A stretch of DNA of 64,000 nucleotides from the NCBI RefSeq assembly GCF_013337765.1, contig NZ_VBSB01000005.1:672334-736333 (forward strand), given 5' to 3'. The notes beneath the pieces are model-generated. The model had not been told where the DNA came from, did no database searches, and worked only from the letters and a program-made list of their open reading frames with translations. The position numbers and the translations under genes are program-made. Positions 47,042 through 55,867 of the stretch are shown here, piece after piece. The stretch is from Mycolicibacterium sphagni. Lineage in GTDB: Bacteria; Actinomycetota; Actinomycetes; Mycobacteriales; Mycobacteriaceae. Position 1 is the stretch's first letter, and every line of letters begins with the position of its first letter.

Positions 47042-48291
47042 GAGGCCTCGACGCAGTCGGCCAGCGCCGCGATATCGGGCAGCGCGGTCGGGTCGGTACA
47101 CAGCCCGATGCCCATGTCCCCGGCGCAGGAGATGGCCGAAATCCGCAGCGCGTGATGGGCGGCCGGCTCCGAGGATGAGAACAGGTGCTGTACCCGTCGG
47201 CCGGCAACCTGAACCGGATCACGCGGTCCGGGGACGTTGGAGATCGACAAACTGAACTCGTGTGAGCTCCCGGCCAGCCGTTGGGCCGCCGCGCCAATGC
47301 TTTTGATGCATCCCAGGGCGTGAAACAGGTCGTACATCTCGTCGGCATCGTCGAGTCGCTTGCGCTCGCGCGTCTCGGCGCTGATCCTGTCCAGCCGCCG
47401 CAACGGATCGGCCTCTGCCAGCGGCAGATCGATGTTGAGGAACGAGTCGCGGTTGGATAGATCCGTCGCGACTTCGGCGCGGTGATGCAGACTCACCGGA
47501 ATCTGCGCACGCAGGTCCCGCGCGCCGCCCTCGCCGAGCCAGCGCCGTAGGCCGCCCGCGATCACTGCCAGCAGAACATCGTTGACCGTCGCGGCGTTGG
47601 GCCGCGACCGCCCGATCGCCTTGACCTCGACCAACGGGGCCACGGCGAACGCCAGCTCGCGGGCAATCGTCACGGGCCGATCGAACGGCGCATAGTCATC
47701 GGGATGACCCAGCTCGCGGATGAGGGCCGCCGGGAGCCGCCACGCTTCCTCCAGTGGCGTCAGGCCCGGTGAATCATGCTGTCCTGGAGTGCTTCCTGTT
47801 GCTTTGGTGGCCTCTTGGTAGGCATCGAAGAGCACCGAGTTCAGAAAGCGCACACCGGCGATACCGTCAGCCATGGCATGGTGGATGCGCGCCGCGATGG
47901 CTTGCCGTCCGTCGGCCAGCGGCCCGATGAGATCAAAGGTCCATAGCGGCCGGCTGCGATCCAGATGCTCCGACATCAGTCCGCTGACAATGCGCCACAG
48001 GTCGGAGGTGGTGGCACAGCTCACGTCCGGACCGTGCCGGACGTGCTGGCTGATGTCGAAATCTGCGGCTGCCACCCATCGCGGTTCAGCACCCGAAGTA
48101 TCGACCCGGTGAGTAGCCCGGGGCTGGCTCGGCAGTCGTTCGGCCACAACGGCACGCAACGCGTCGATGTCCAGCGCTGCACCGGGTTCGAGCACAACGA
48201 GTTTCAGGGTGTGGCCGGTGATCGACGCGGACTCCAGGCCGAGGATGTGCGCGTCATCGGCGGACAGCCGGTCAGAATCGTCGGGCACCAC
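47008..48291 (-). CDS. WS/DGAT-type O-acyltransferase
   Basis: 427 residues with the catalytic HHAMADG (HHxxxDG) near residue 137, the N-terminal DDAHILGLESASITGHTLKL block and the C-terminal DUF1298 segment containing SLSISNVPGPRDPV. It esterifies diacylglycerol or fatty alcohol with acyl-CoA to make triacylglycerol or wax ester. It is preceded at 19 bp by a patatin-like lipase on the same strand, pairing storage-lipid synthesis with hydrolysis. Confidence 0.88.
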   Translation of the reverse strand: MVPDDSDRLSADDAHILGLESASITGHTLKLVVLEPGAALDIDALRAVVAERLPSQPRATHRVDTSGAEPRWVAAADFDISQHVRHGPDVSCATTSDLWRIVSGLMSEHLDRSRPLWTFDLIGPLADGRQAIAARIHHAMADGIAGVRFLNSVLFDAYQEATKATGSTPGQHDSPGLTPLEEAWRLPAALIRELGHPDDYAPFDRPVTIARELAFAVAPLVEVKAIGRSRPNAATVNDVLLAVIAGGLRRWLGEGGARDLRAQIPVSLHHRAEVATDLSNRDSFLNIDLPLAEADPLRRLDRISAETRERKRLDDADEMYDLFHALGCIKSIGAAAQRLAGSSHEFSLSISNVPGPRDPVQVAGRRVQHLFSSSEPAAHHALRISAISCAGDMGIGLCTDPTALPDIAALADCVEASYTELRAAAGI

Positions 48292-48310
48292 CCGAGTCAG
48301 CCTAGGCCGG

Positions 48311-49318
48311 TCAGCGGAACCGTTCGTGGCATTCGCGTTCGTTGAAAGTCGCGAGGAACGACGTGGCGGCGCGGTGGCCCTCGTCGTACAGGGCGTCGAT
48401 CTCGCGTTGATTGATGTCGAAATCGAGCACGCCGACCTTCGTCGAATCCACTCTGATGGTCCGGCAGTTCACCCACGGCAGGTTGAGGTAGGCCTGATCG
48501 CGGCCGACCAGGATCGTGGTGATGACGTCCTCGAGCAGGCTGGGGCCGCCGAAGTGTCGCAGCGGGGCCAGCGCAGGGATCACCTTGGCGTTGTTCTGGG
48601 GCAGGTCGGGCAGCAGCGTCACCCCGAGGGTGGGCCAGCGTGGCTTCTTGCCGTCGGGGCGGTCCAGCGAGTCGATCGGATAGTTCGACAGCAGCCCCCC
48701 GTCGACGAGCGTCGATTCGCGGCCGGTCGCACTGGTGAGCGTGACCGGGCGGAAGAAGAAGGGTATCGACATCGAGGCGCGCACCGCGTCGGCGACGAAC
48801 TGCTCGTCGGGGTCCAGCCCATAGAGCCGGCGGTAGTCCCACGGCAGCCTCACCAGCTGGCCGGTGGTGACGTCGGCGACAGTCACCACGAGCCGATAGC
48901 GCTGTTCCTCGGGCAGCTGGTCGTCGTCGAGACGGAGGTCACCGAACGTGGTGACACCCAGGTCGCGTAACTGATCGGCGATGAAATCGTGCGCGTAGTC
49001 ACCCTGGTAGAAACCGGTGCCCTGCAAAATCGCCCATGAGGCCCCGAGCAGCGGGAGACGCTCGACCGGGCCGGGGTCGAGGAACTTGCGATAGTCGATG
49101 CTCAGCGCGAGGTCGCGGACGTCAGCCGGGGTGAGCTGGTCGTTCTTGGCGGCCGCGGCCACGATCGACCCGACGATCGAGCCCGCCGACGAGCCGGCGA
49201 TGCGGTAGGCGCGGTAGCCGGCCTCCATCAGCTTCACCACGGCGCCGGCCAGACCGATGCCCTTCACGCCGCCACCAGCAAGGACCAGGTCGATGGGCTT
49301 CGTCGCGGCGGTGGGCAT
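48311..49318 (-). CDS. Patatin-like phospholipase
   Basis: 335 residues. The oxyanion hole is LVLAGGGVKGIGLAGA, the nucleophile elbow GSSAGS (Ser about 45) and the catalytic Asp in LVDGGLLSNYP (about 195). No signal peptide is present, so it is cytosolic. It hydrolyses phospholipid or neutral-lipid acyl esters. It is 43 bp downstream of the copy B His-rich peptide gene and 19 bp upstream of the wax-ester synthase gene, all on one strand. Confidence 0.9.
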   Translation of the reverse strand: MPTAATKPIDLVLAGGGVKGIGLAGAVVKLMEAGYRAYRIAGSSAGSIVGSIVAAAAKNDQLTPADVRDLALSIDYRKFLDPGPVERLPLLGASWAILQGTGFYQGDYAHDFIADQLRDLGVTTFGDLRLDDDQLPEEQRYRLVVTVADVTTGQLVRLPWDYRRLYGLDPDEQFVADAVRASMSIPFFFRPVTLTSATGRESTLVDGGLLSNYPIDSLDRPDGKKPRWPTLGVTLLPDLPQNNAKVIPALAPLRHFGGPSLLEDVITTILVGRDQAYLNLPWVNCRTIRVDSTKVGVLDFDINQREIDALYDEGHRAATSFLATFNERECHERFR

Positions 49319-49361
49319 CGCCCCATGCTAGGAGCCGGACCTGTGGGGTCTATTGCGCGGT

Positions 49362-49601
49362 CTACCCGGCACGATGCCACTGGTGGTGGTGGTGCTCGAT
49401 CGAGCCCGGCACCGGGAAATTGTGCTGGCCGGGAAAGGTCTGGTGGTGGCTGGGCGAGTTCACGTTCGGGCCGCTGTTGAACGAGCCGCTCTCGGCGAGG
49501 GCGTCGGTGGCGGAACCAAAGGCGAACAGTGCGGAGCCCGCGGCCAATGCGCTACCGGCGGCCAGTCGCTTCATCCAGGTCATGGTGGTCATGTCGGTCA
49601 T
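49362..49601 (-). CDS. Exported His-rich peptide with HHHHQW end (copy B)
   Basis: 79 residues from ATG 49601. The signal peptide MKRLAAGSALAAGSALFAFG leads to a mature tail with GPNVNSP, HHQTFPGQHNFPVPGSIE, HHHHQW and HRAG. It is a clear paralogue of copy A at 42,542-42,784. Seven or more His and no Cys fit a metal-binding exported peptide. It is the first gene ahead of the patatin and wax-ester synthase genes and has the same 62-bp element 80 bp upstream. Confidence 0.7.
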   Translation of the reverse strand: MTDMTTMTWMKRLAAGSALAAGSALFAFGSATDALAESGSFNSGPNVNSPSHHQTFPGQHNFPVPGSIEHHHHQWHRAG

Positions 49602-49680
49602 ATCCTCTTCGTCGTCTTCAACTTGTCTGTGTGGGCCTTCGCGTTTCGCCAGTGCCTAAACGGTCTCTCACCTGGGCCGT

Positions 49681-49742
49681 GATGTCTGTCCGGCAGCCGG
49701 TGGATAGCCCGGAGGAATCGGGTGTCCCCCGATCGGTGGACA
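49681..49742 (-). promoter_or_regulatory. 62-bp element shared by both HHHHQW peptide genes (copy B)
   Basis: Same orientation and distance (80 bp) from the peptide start as copy A. The near-palindrome on the gene strand is TGTCC-ACCGATCGGG-GGACA (49723-49742), and the far end is GACAGACATC. It also lies 122 bp from the divergent small exported gene at 49,865, so it could serve both. Confidence 0.6.
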
Positions 49743-49864
49743 ACGGTCAATTCCTGCCAACCGAGGATCATCTGCTGCCAGCGGAATTACCGCGCCCCCC
49801 GACGGCGTTGGGACTGTCAGCGGCGCGGAAAACGACTCCCGCCGTTGAGGAAGAGGGAATAGAC

Positions 49865-50032
49865 ATGAAGAAGTACACCATTACCGCTGCCATCGCAGGC
49901 GCTATGACCGCCGCCGTTCTGGGCCTTGCCGGGCCCGCTCAGGCCGATCTCGGTCACAACGACTGGGTCAACAACATTGGCCCGTCGGCGACCGCGCCGC
50001 ACGTTGACACGACTGTGCATGGAAGCCGTTGA
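49865..50032 (+). CDS. Small exported protein (55 residues)
   Basis: ATG 49865 is preceded by GAGGAAGAGGG (49848-49858). The signal peptide MKKYTITAAIAGAMTAAVLG ends at AQADL, leaving a mature peptide of about 28 residues with Trp, several Asn and two His. It has no recognised family but fits the many short secreted mycobacterial proteins. A canonical terminator follows 18 bp downstream. Confidence 0.7.
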   Translation: MKKYTITAAIAGAMTAAVLGLAGPAQADLGHNDWVNNIGPSATAPHVDTTVHGSR

Positions 50033-50050
50033 TCTTCAACGGACTCCGGC

Positions 50051-50080
50051 AAAGGGGCACCCGATTCGGGTGCCCCTTTT
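50051..50080. terminator. Intrinsic terminator with U-tract
   Basis: AAAGGGGCACCC-GATTC-GGGTGCCCCTTT followed by T forms a 12-bp stem with a 5-base loop. It serves the small exported gene on the plus strand and, being symmetric, probably hrpA on the minus strand, whose stop is 15 bp further on. Confidence 0.85.
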
Positions 50081-50094
50081 GCATGTGTGCCTCG

Positions 50095-53000
50095 TCACGC
50101 CAGGACGGCTTCGATGGCGCGATAGATGCGCTGCTCGCTGACCGGCCTGGGGGTGCCCAACTGTTGGGCCCACAGGCTGACCCGGAATTCTTCGATCTGC
50201 CACGCGATGTCGCGGATATCGGCCGCAGCGGCTCGGGTGGGCGACAGCGCCTGCAACAGCGCGGTGTAGGCATCCTCGACGGCGTGCACGCGTTGCATCC
50301 GTTCGCGATCGGCCTGCGGGGCCTGCGCCAGCCGGTCGAGGCGGCGGCTGATCGCGGCCAGGTAGCGGGTCAGGTCGGCCAGACGTGTGGCACCGGTCAC
50401 GGTGACGAAGTGACTGGGCACCAAGCTTTCCAGCTGCGCGCGGATGTCGGCGACCGCGTCGGCCTGCGCCGCCACCGGTTTGTCCGGCAGCGCGAGTTCC
50501 ACCTCCTGCAGGGCGGCCAGGACCTTTTGCACCCGGGCCACGATCTCCTGCGTGGTCGACGCCAGCGCCGCAGACACCCGGTCGCGCAGGGCGGCGAAAT
50601 CCGTTCTGGTCCAGACCGGTTTGGCCGCCAGGACGTCGACTGCCGCATCGGCGCAGTCATCGAGTAGCGCGGCCAGCGACCCGTCCGGGTTGGCTCCCAA
50701 GACCAGGCGCGTGCGCGGATCCAGAGCCTTCTCCAGCGATTTCACCGGGGATGGCACCGCCAACCGCAGCAGACGCCTGACGCCAGCTTTCATCGCCGCG
50801 TCACGTTCGGCGGCAGTGGCGAACACCCGCACGTCCACTCCCGCACCGGCGTCGACCAGAGCCGGGTAGCCGCGAACGAGATGCCCGCCGACGGTGCGTT
50901 CGACCGTGTCGGACAGCCGGTCCAGGTCGTCGGGCCAGGCGCGGAGTCCGCTTCGTTCCAGGTCGCTGGCCACCGCATCGGCCACCGCCTGGCGGGCGGA
51001 CCCGGCCAGCTGACGCTGCAGCAGCTCAAGATCCTTGCCGCGGGCCACCTCGGTGCCGTCGGCCGCTTCGACGGCGAACGTCACCCGCAGATGAGCGGGT
51101 AGTTTGTCGAGCTCGAACGCGCTGATCGGTACCAGAATGCCGGTGCGCCGGTGCAATTCGCGCTGCAGCGCTTCCAATAACGGTTCGTCGCCCTCCTGGA
51201 TATCGGCGAGCACCGCACGCGCGGTGTCAGGAGCCGGAACGAAGTTGCGCCGCAAGTCTTTCGGCAGCGACCGGATCAACGCGGTCACCAATTCCTCGCG
51301 CAACGCCGGTACCTGCCAGCCGAACTCGTCACCGCCGAGCCGCGCCAGCACCCCCACCGGGATATGCACGGTGACCCCGTCATCGGATGCACCCGGTTCG
51401 AACCGATAGGTCAGCGGCAGGGACAGGTCTCCGGCCAGCCAGTTGTCCGGCCGTTCGGCGGTGTCGTCGTCGACGCGCAGCAGGTCGTCACGGGTGAAGG
51501 TCAACAGTTCCGGAGTCTGGTGACGTTGCTTTTTCCACCAGCCGTCGAAGTGCCGCACCGAGACCACCTGCTGCGGAATCCTGTTGTTGTAGAACGCATA
51601 CATCTCGTCGTCGCCGACGAGGAGGTCCCGACGCCGGGCCCGCTCCTCAAGTTCGGCCAGTTCCGCCCGCAGCCGCGCGTTGTCGGCGAAGAAGTGGTGG
51701 CGGGTCTGCCACTCCCCCTGTACCAACGCGTGGTGGATGAACAGTTCCCGGGCCACCACCGGGTCGACGGTGGCGTACCCCACCCGCCGGCGCGGCACCA
51801 GCGCGAGCCCGTAGAGCGTCACCCGTTCGAAGGCCATCACCGCACCGCGCTTGGCATCCCAGTGCGGTTCAGAGTAGGTGCGCTGCACCAGATGTCCGGC
51901 CACCCGCTCGACCATCTCGGGTTCGATGCGGGCGGCGGTGCGCCCGTACAACCGGCTGGTCTCCACCAAATCGGCTACCACGATCCAGCGCGGCGGCCGC
52001 TTGGTCAGCACCGATCCCGGAGCGAGCACGAACCTGGTGTTACGCGCACCCGCGTAATCCCGCGAATCCCCTTCGCGCAGGCCGATATGCGACAGCAGCC
52101 CGGCAACGAGGGCGGCGTGCACCCGCGCCGGATCCGCCGGCTCGGGGTCGTCGGACTCCCGGATCCCGATGTCACGGGCGATGCTGCGCAGCTGGCCCGT
52201 CAGGTCCTGCCACTCCCGGATACGCAGATAGTGCAGGAACTCCTCGCGACACATCCGCCGGAAGGCGCTGCCGGATCGCGCCTTTCGCTCCTCGCGCAGA
52301 TACCGCCACAGATTGAGGAACGACATGAAATCGGAGTGCTCGTCGGCGAACCGGGCGTGCTTCTGCCGGGCCGCCTCCTCGCGGTCGGCAGGCCGCTCCC
52401 GCGGGTCGGGAATCGACAGCGCCGCGGCCAGCACCAGCACCTCACGCACGCAACCCTCGGTGTCAGCCTGCAGGATCATCCGCGCCAGCCGGGGATCGAC
52501 TGGCAACTGCGCGAGCCGGCGCCCCATATCGGTGATCGCGCCCGCAGAGTCGAACGCACCCAGTTCCTGGAGCAGCTGAACACCGTCGCGGATGCTGCGC
52601 TGCTCGGGCGGATCCAAGAACGGAAAGCTCTCGATATCGCCGAGTTGTAATGCGGCCATCTGCAGGATCACCGCGGCCAGGTTGGTACGCAGGATCTCCG
52701 GATCGGTGTAGCGCGGGCGCGCCGTGAAGTCATCCTCGGAGTAGAGCCGGATGCACACCCCGGGTGCGGTGCGCCCGGAACGGCCGGCCCGCTGCGCCGC
52801 TGAGGCCTGCGAGATGGGTTCGATCGGCAGCCGCTGAACCTTGGTGCGCCGGCTGTACCGCGAGATGCGCGCGGTGCCGGGGTCGACGACGTAGCGGACG
52901 CCGGGCACCGTCAGCGATGTCTCGGCAACGTTGGTGGCCAACACGATTCGCCGTGCGGTACGTGCCGGCTGGAAAACCTTCTGCTGCTCGGCGGTGGGCA

Positions 53001-54015
53001 GCCGCGCATAGAGCGGCAACACTTCGGTGTTCTTCAGATCGCGCAAAGCATCAGCAGTGTCCCGGATTTCCCGTTCGCCGGACAGGAACACGAGCACATC
53101 GCCGGGCGGCTCGGCTTCCAGCTCGCGGACCGCGTCGACGATCGCCTCGGTCTGGTCGCGGATCTCGGTGCGCACGATCTCATGGTCGGGATCGTCGGGA
53201 TCGTCCGAATCATCGCTCACCACAGGCACTTCCAGCGGTCGATACCGGATCTCCACCGGGTAGGTGCGCCCCGACACTTCCACGATCGGCGCACCGTTGA
53301 AGTGTGCGGCGAAACGTTGCGGTTCGATCGTCGCCGAGGTGACGATCACCTTGAGATCCGGCCGGCGGGGCAGTAACTCGCGCAGGTAGCCCAGCAGGAA
53401 GTCGATGTTGAGACTGCGCTCGTGCGCCTCGTCGAGAATCAGAGTGTCGTAGCGCAGCAGCCGCCGGTCGCGCTGGATCTCGGCGAGCAGGATGCCGTCG
53501 GTCATCAGCTTCACCAGTGTGCGGTCGCTGGCCTGGTCGGTGAAGCGCACCGTGTAACCGATCGTTTCGCCCAGCGGGCTACCGAGTTCGTCGGCGATGC
53601 GTTGGGCAACCGTGCGCGCCGCCAGCCGGCGCGGCTGGGTGTGGCCGATGGTCCCGCGGACTCCGCGGCCGAGCTCCAGGCAGATCTTGGGTAGCTGGGT
53701 GGTCTTGCCCGAGCCCGTCTCACCGGCGATGACGACCACCTGGTTCTCGGTGATGGCCTTGGCGATCTCGGCGCGCCGATCGCTGACCGGTAGGTCGGGG
53801 TAGGTGATCGCCGGGACGGCGGCGGTGCGGGTGGCGATCAGCGCCTCGACGGTGGTGAACTGCGCGGAGAGCTGCCGCAGCGTCTCGGCCGAGACGTCCC
53901 CGCGCAGCGACTTCAAACGCCGGCCCAGCCGGCTGGCATCGCGAATGGTCAATCCGTCGAGGCGGGCGCGCAGTGCGCGCACCTGGTCGACGGAGGATTC
54001 GGACACCCGAGTCAC
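50095..54015 (-). CDS. hrpA: ATP-dependent RNA helicase HrpA
   Basis: 1306 residues, the usual HrpA length. DEAH-box motifs are GETGSGKTTQLPKI (about 98), DEAHERSLNIDFLLGYL (about 197), TSATI, and QRAGRSGRTAPG (about 415). A winged-helix, OB-fold and long C-terminal HrpA extension follow. HrpA rescues stalled ribosomes and processes mRNA in E. coli. It is not in an operon; the terminator at 50,051 ends it. Confidence 0.95.
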   Translation of the reverse strand: MTRVSESSVDQVRALRARLDGLTIRDASRLGRRLKSLRGDVSAETLRQLSAQFTTVEALIATRTAAVPAITYPDLPVSDRRAEIAKAITENQVVVIAGETGSGKTTQLPKICLELGRGVRGTIGHTQPRRLAARTVAQRIADELGSPLGETIGYTVRFTDQASDRTLVKLMTDGILLAEIQRDRRLLRYDTLILDEAHERSLNIDFLLGYLRELLPRRPDLKVIVTSATIEPQRFAAHFNGAPIVEVSGRTYPVEIRYRPLEVPVVSDDSDDPDDPDHEIVRTEIRDQTEAIVDAVRELEAEPPGDVLVFLSGEREIRDTADALRDLKNTEVLPLYARLPTAEQQKVFQPARTARRIVLATNVAETSLTVPGVRYVVDPGTARISRYSRRTKVQRLPIEPISQASAAQRAGRSGRTAPGVCIRLYSEDDFTARPRYTDPEILRTNLAAVILQMAALQLGDIESFPFLDPPEQRSIRDGVQLLQELGAFDSAGAITDMGRRLAQLPVDPRLARMILQADTEGCVREVLVLAAALSIPDPRERPADREEAARQKHARFADEHSDFMSFLNLWRYLREERKARSGSAFRRMCREEFLHYLRIREWQDLTGQLRSIARDIGIRESDDPEPADPARVHAALVAGLLSHIGLREGDSRDYAGARNTRFVLAPGSVLTKRPPRWIVVADLVETSRLYGRTAARIEPEMVERVAGHLVQRTYSEPHWDAKRGAVMAFERVTLYGLALVPRRRVGYATVDPVVARELFIHHALVQGEWQTRHHFFADNARLRAELAELEERARRRDLLVGDDEMYAFYNNRIPQQVVSVRHFDGWWKKQRHQTPELLTFTRDDLLRVDDDTAERPDNWLAGDLSLPLTYRFEPGASDDGVTVHIPVGVLARLGGDEFGWQVPALREELVTALIRSLPKDLRRNFVPAPDTARAVLADIQEGDEPLLEALQRELHRRTGILVPISAFELDKLPAHLRVTFAVEAADGTEVARGKDLELLQRQLAGSARQAVADAVASDLERSGLRAWPDDLDRLSDTVERTVGGHLVRGYPALVDAGAGVDVRVFATAAERDAAMKAGVRRLLRLAVPSPVKSLEKALDPRTRLVLGANPDGSLAALLDDCADAAVDVLAAKPVWTRTDFAALRDRVSAALASTTQEIVARVQKVLAALQEVELALPDKPVAAQADAVADIRAQLESLVPSHFVTVTGATRLADLTRYLAAISRRLDRLAQAPQADRERMQRVHAVEDAYTALLQALSPTRAAAADIRDIAWQIEEFRVSLWAQQLGTPRPVSEQRIYRAIEAVLA

Positions 54016-54089
54016 CCTAAGCGGCGAAGCCGCCTAGTTGCCACGCAGTGCGGCAAGGCCGCTACGGGGCCACACGGTGCGTAGGCTCG

Positions 54090-54239
54090 ATGACGATGAC
54101 CATTTGGATCGTCGTCGGATTGCTGCTGGTGGGCCTCGGAACCGTGGCCAGCCAGCTGTTTCGGCTCAAGGATTGGTTGAACAAGCCAGCCCCACCCAAC
54201 GAGCCACCCAGCGAGCACCCCGACGAACCCGACACGTGA
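54090..54239 (+). CDS. Small single-pass membrane protein (49 residues)
   Basis: ATG 54090 begins MTMTIWIVVGLLLVGLGTVAS, one N-terminal helix, followed by a soluble tail rich in Pro and Glu (PPNEPPSEHPDEP). Its stop overlaps the GTG of the following phosphotransferase (GTGA), so the two are coupled. No family recognised. A longer start at 54,048 is unlikely because the extra residues are basic and unsupported by a ribosome-binding site. Confidence 0.6.
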   Translation: MTMTIWIVVGLLLVGLGTVASQLFRLKDWLNKPAPPNEPPSEHPDEPDT

Positions 54240-55117
54240 CCGAATTGCCCGCCGCTGTGCGGGCGATGGCCGGTCGCGGGCAACAGTGGGCGACGTGGGT
54301 CGAGTCACTGCCCAGGCTGACCCGCGACATCGTCGCCCAGTGGCAGCTTCGGCCCGACGGCCCCGCCACCCACGGCTATTGCTCGCTGGTGCTACCGGTC
54401 CGCACACCGGACGGCGTGGCCGCGATACTCAAGCTCAGCTTCCCCGACGACGAATCCGCACACGAACACCTGGCGCTGCGGCGCTGGGGCGGTGACGGCG
54501 TCGTCCGCCTGCTGAGCGCCGATCCGCACCGCCGAGCACTGCTGCTGGAGCGGCTCGGCGACGACCTGACCGGTCTCACCGATATCGAGGCGTGCCGCAT
54601 CGTCGCCGGCCTGTACCGGCATATCCACGTCCCGGCGCTGCCGCAGTTGCGAACGCTCACCTCCTACCTCGACCGCTGGACCAGCGAACTGGCGGAGCTG
54701 CCGCGCAGCGCCCCGATCCCGCACCGACTGGTGGAACAGGCGCTGAGCCAATGTGCCGACCTGACAGCGGATCCGGCAGCCACCGCGCGGGTCATCCATT
54801 GCGATCTGCACTACCAGAACGTGCTCGCCGGGCAGCGCCGGCCCTGGCTCGTCATCGACCCCAAACCGGTCAATGGCGACCCGCACTACGAGATCGCGCC
54901 GATGTTGTGGAACCGATTCGACGAGCTGGCCGGCGATATCCGGGAAGGGGTCCGCCGCCGTTTCTACACGCTCGTCGACGCCGCCGAATTCGACGTGGAC
55001 CGGGCGCGTGCCTGGGTGGTGGTGCGGATGGTGCTCAACGCGATGTGGGCCCTCCAGGACGGCGAGCGTAGTTGGCTGACCACCTGTATCGCTGTCGCCA
55101 AAGCCGTTCAGGATTAA
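54236..55117 (+). CDS. APH(6)-family phosphotransferase (streptomycin 6-kinase-like)
   Basis: 293 residues from GTG 54236. The kinase motifs are HCDLHYQNVL (catalytic Asp about 188) and VIDPKPVNGDPHYE (metal Asp), matching the APH(6)/hydroxyurea-type group. The ATP-binding Lys lies in AAILKLSFP. APH(6) proteins phosphorylate streptomycin or an endogenous hydroxylated substrate. Intrinsic resistance cannot be inferred from sequence alone. Confidence 0.82.
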   Translation: MTELPAAVRAMAGRGQQWATWVESLPRLTRDIVAQWQLRPDGPATHGYCSLVLPVRTPDGVAAILKLSFPDDESAHEHLALRRWGGDGVVRLLSADPHRRALLLERLGDDLTGLTDIEACRIVAGLYRHIHVPALPQLRTLTSYLDRWTSELAELPRSAPIPHRLVEQALSQCADLTADPAATARVIHCDLHYQNVLAGQRRPWLVIDPKPVNGDPHYEIAPMLWNRFDELAGDIREGVRRRFYTLVDAAEFDVDRARAWVVVRMVLNAMWALQDGERSWLTTCIAVAKAVQD

Positions 55118-55120
55118 CAA

Positions 55121-55867
55121 CTATCGAGGCGGGTCGCCGCGCCACATGAAGCTGTTGACGTACTTACCCATGTCCTTGGCGATATCGAGATTCGCCGGCG
55201 ATGGCGGCCCCGGTCCGTCCTCGGGCCCGAACTGGTGAAACGGCCCGGCCGCGCCGGCGACCAGCGCCAGGTCGTTCTTCACCGCGACGACGATGATGAT
55301 CCGCAGATGCTGCGCATCGGTCGAGGTGCCCTTCGGCCAGTCGTCGGCGACTTCTCCGTAGCCGGGTTGGTATCCCAGGATCGCGTTGGGCAGCTCGTAG
55401 GATTTCACCGCATCGGGAAACATCTGCCCCAGCAGGTCGGCGGCCACCTGGCGCGCATCGCGGCCCTGCGCCGGCTGGCTGAACAACCGCAACGTCCCGC
55501 CGTCACCGATATTCAGTTCCGCCCGTACCCCGTTGGGTTCCATGGTGACGTCATAGGCGGTCCCTGCCGCCGGGTAGGACACCGAGAACGACCCGTCGGG
55601 TGCGAAGAACCGGGGATTGGTCGCCACCGGAAGTCCGTTCGGGGGGCGCCCACAATCCGGCGGGCAGTGAAATTTGTTTGTGGCCGGGGTGATTCGGGTC
55701 GACACGATGCTCAACGCCATCATCGTGGCAACGATCACGGCCACCCAGATCCCGATGGTCACGAAGTACCCCGGGCCGCGCTGATTACGAGCCCGGTAGT
55801 TGCCGGCCGGTACCGCATAGCCCGCGAACGAGCCGGCGTCGTCGAGTTCCGCTGTTGAATCACTCAT
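55121..55867 (-). CDS. Single-pass membrane-anchored protein coupled to a sedolisin
   Basis: 248 residues from an ATG overlapping the protease stop (ATGA). The N-terminal 35 residues are cytosolic, a helix spans about 36-56, and the extracytoplasmic part contains two close Cys (CPPDCG) and a domain with SFSVSYPAAGTAYDVTMEPNG. No catalytic motif is seen. Coupling to the S53 protease suggests it is a partner, inhibitor or substrate. Confidence 0.75.
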   Translation of the reverse strand: MSDSTAELDDAGSFAGYAVPAGNYRARNQRGPGYFVTIGIWVAVIVATMMALSIVSTRITPATNKFHCPPDCGRPPNGLPVATNPRFFAPDGSFSVSYPAAGTAYDVTMEPNGVRAELNIGDGGTLRLFSQPAQGRDARQVAADLLGQMFPDAVKSYELPNAILGYQPGYGEVADDWPKGTSTDAQHLRIIIVVAVKNDLALVAGAAGPFHQFGPEDGPGPPSPANLDIAKDMGKYVNSFMWRGDPPR

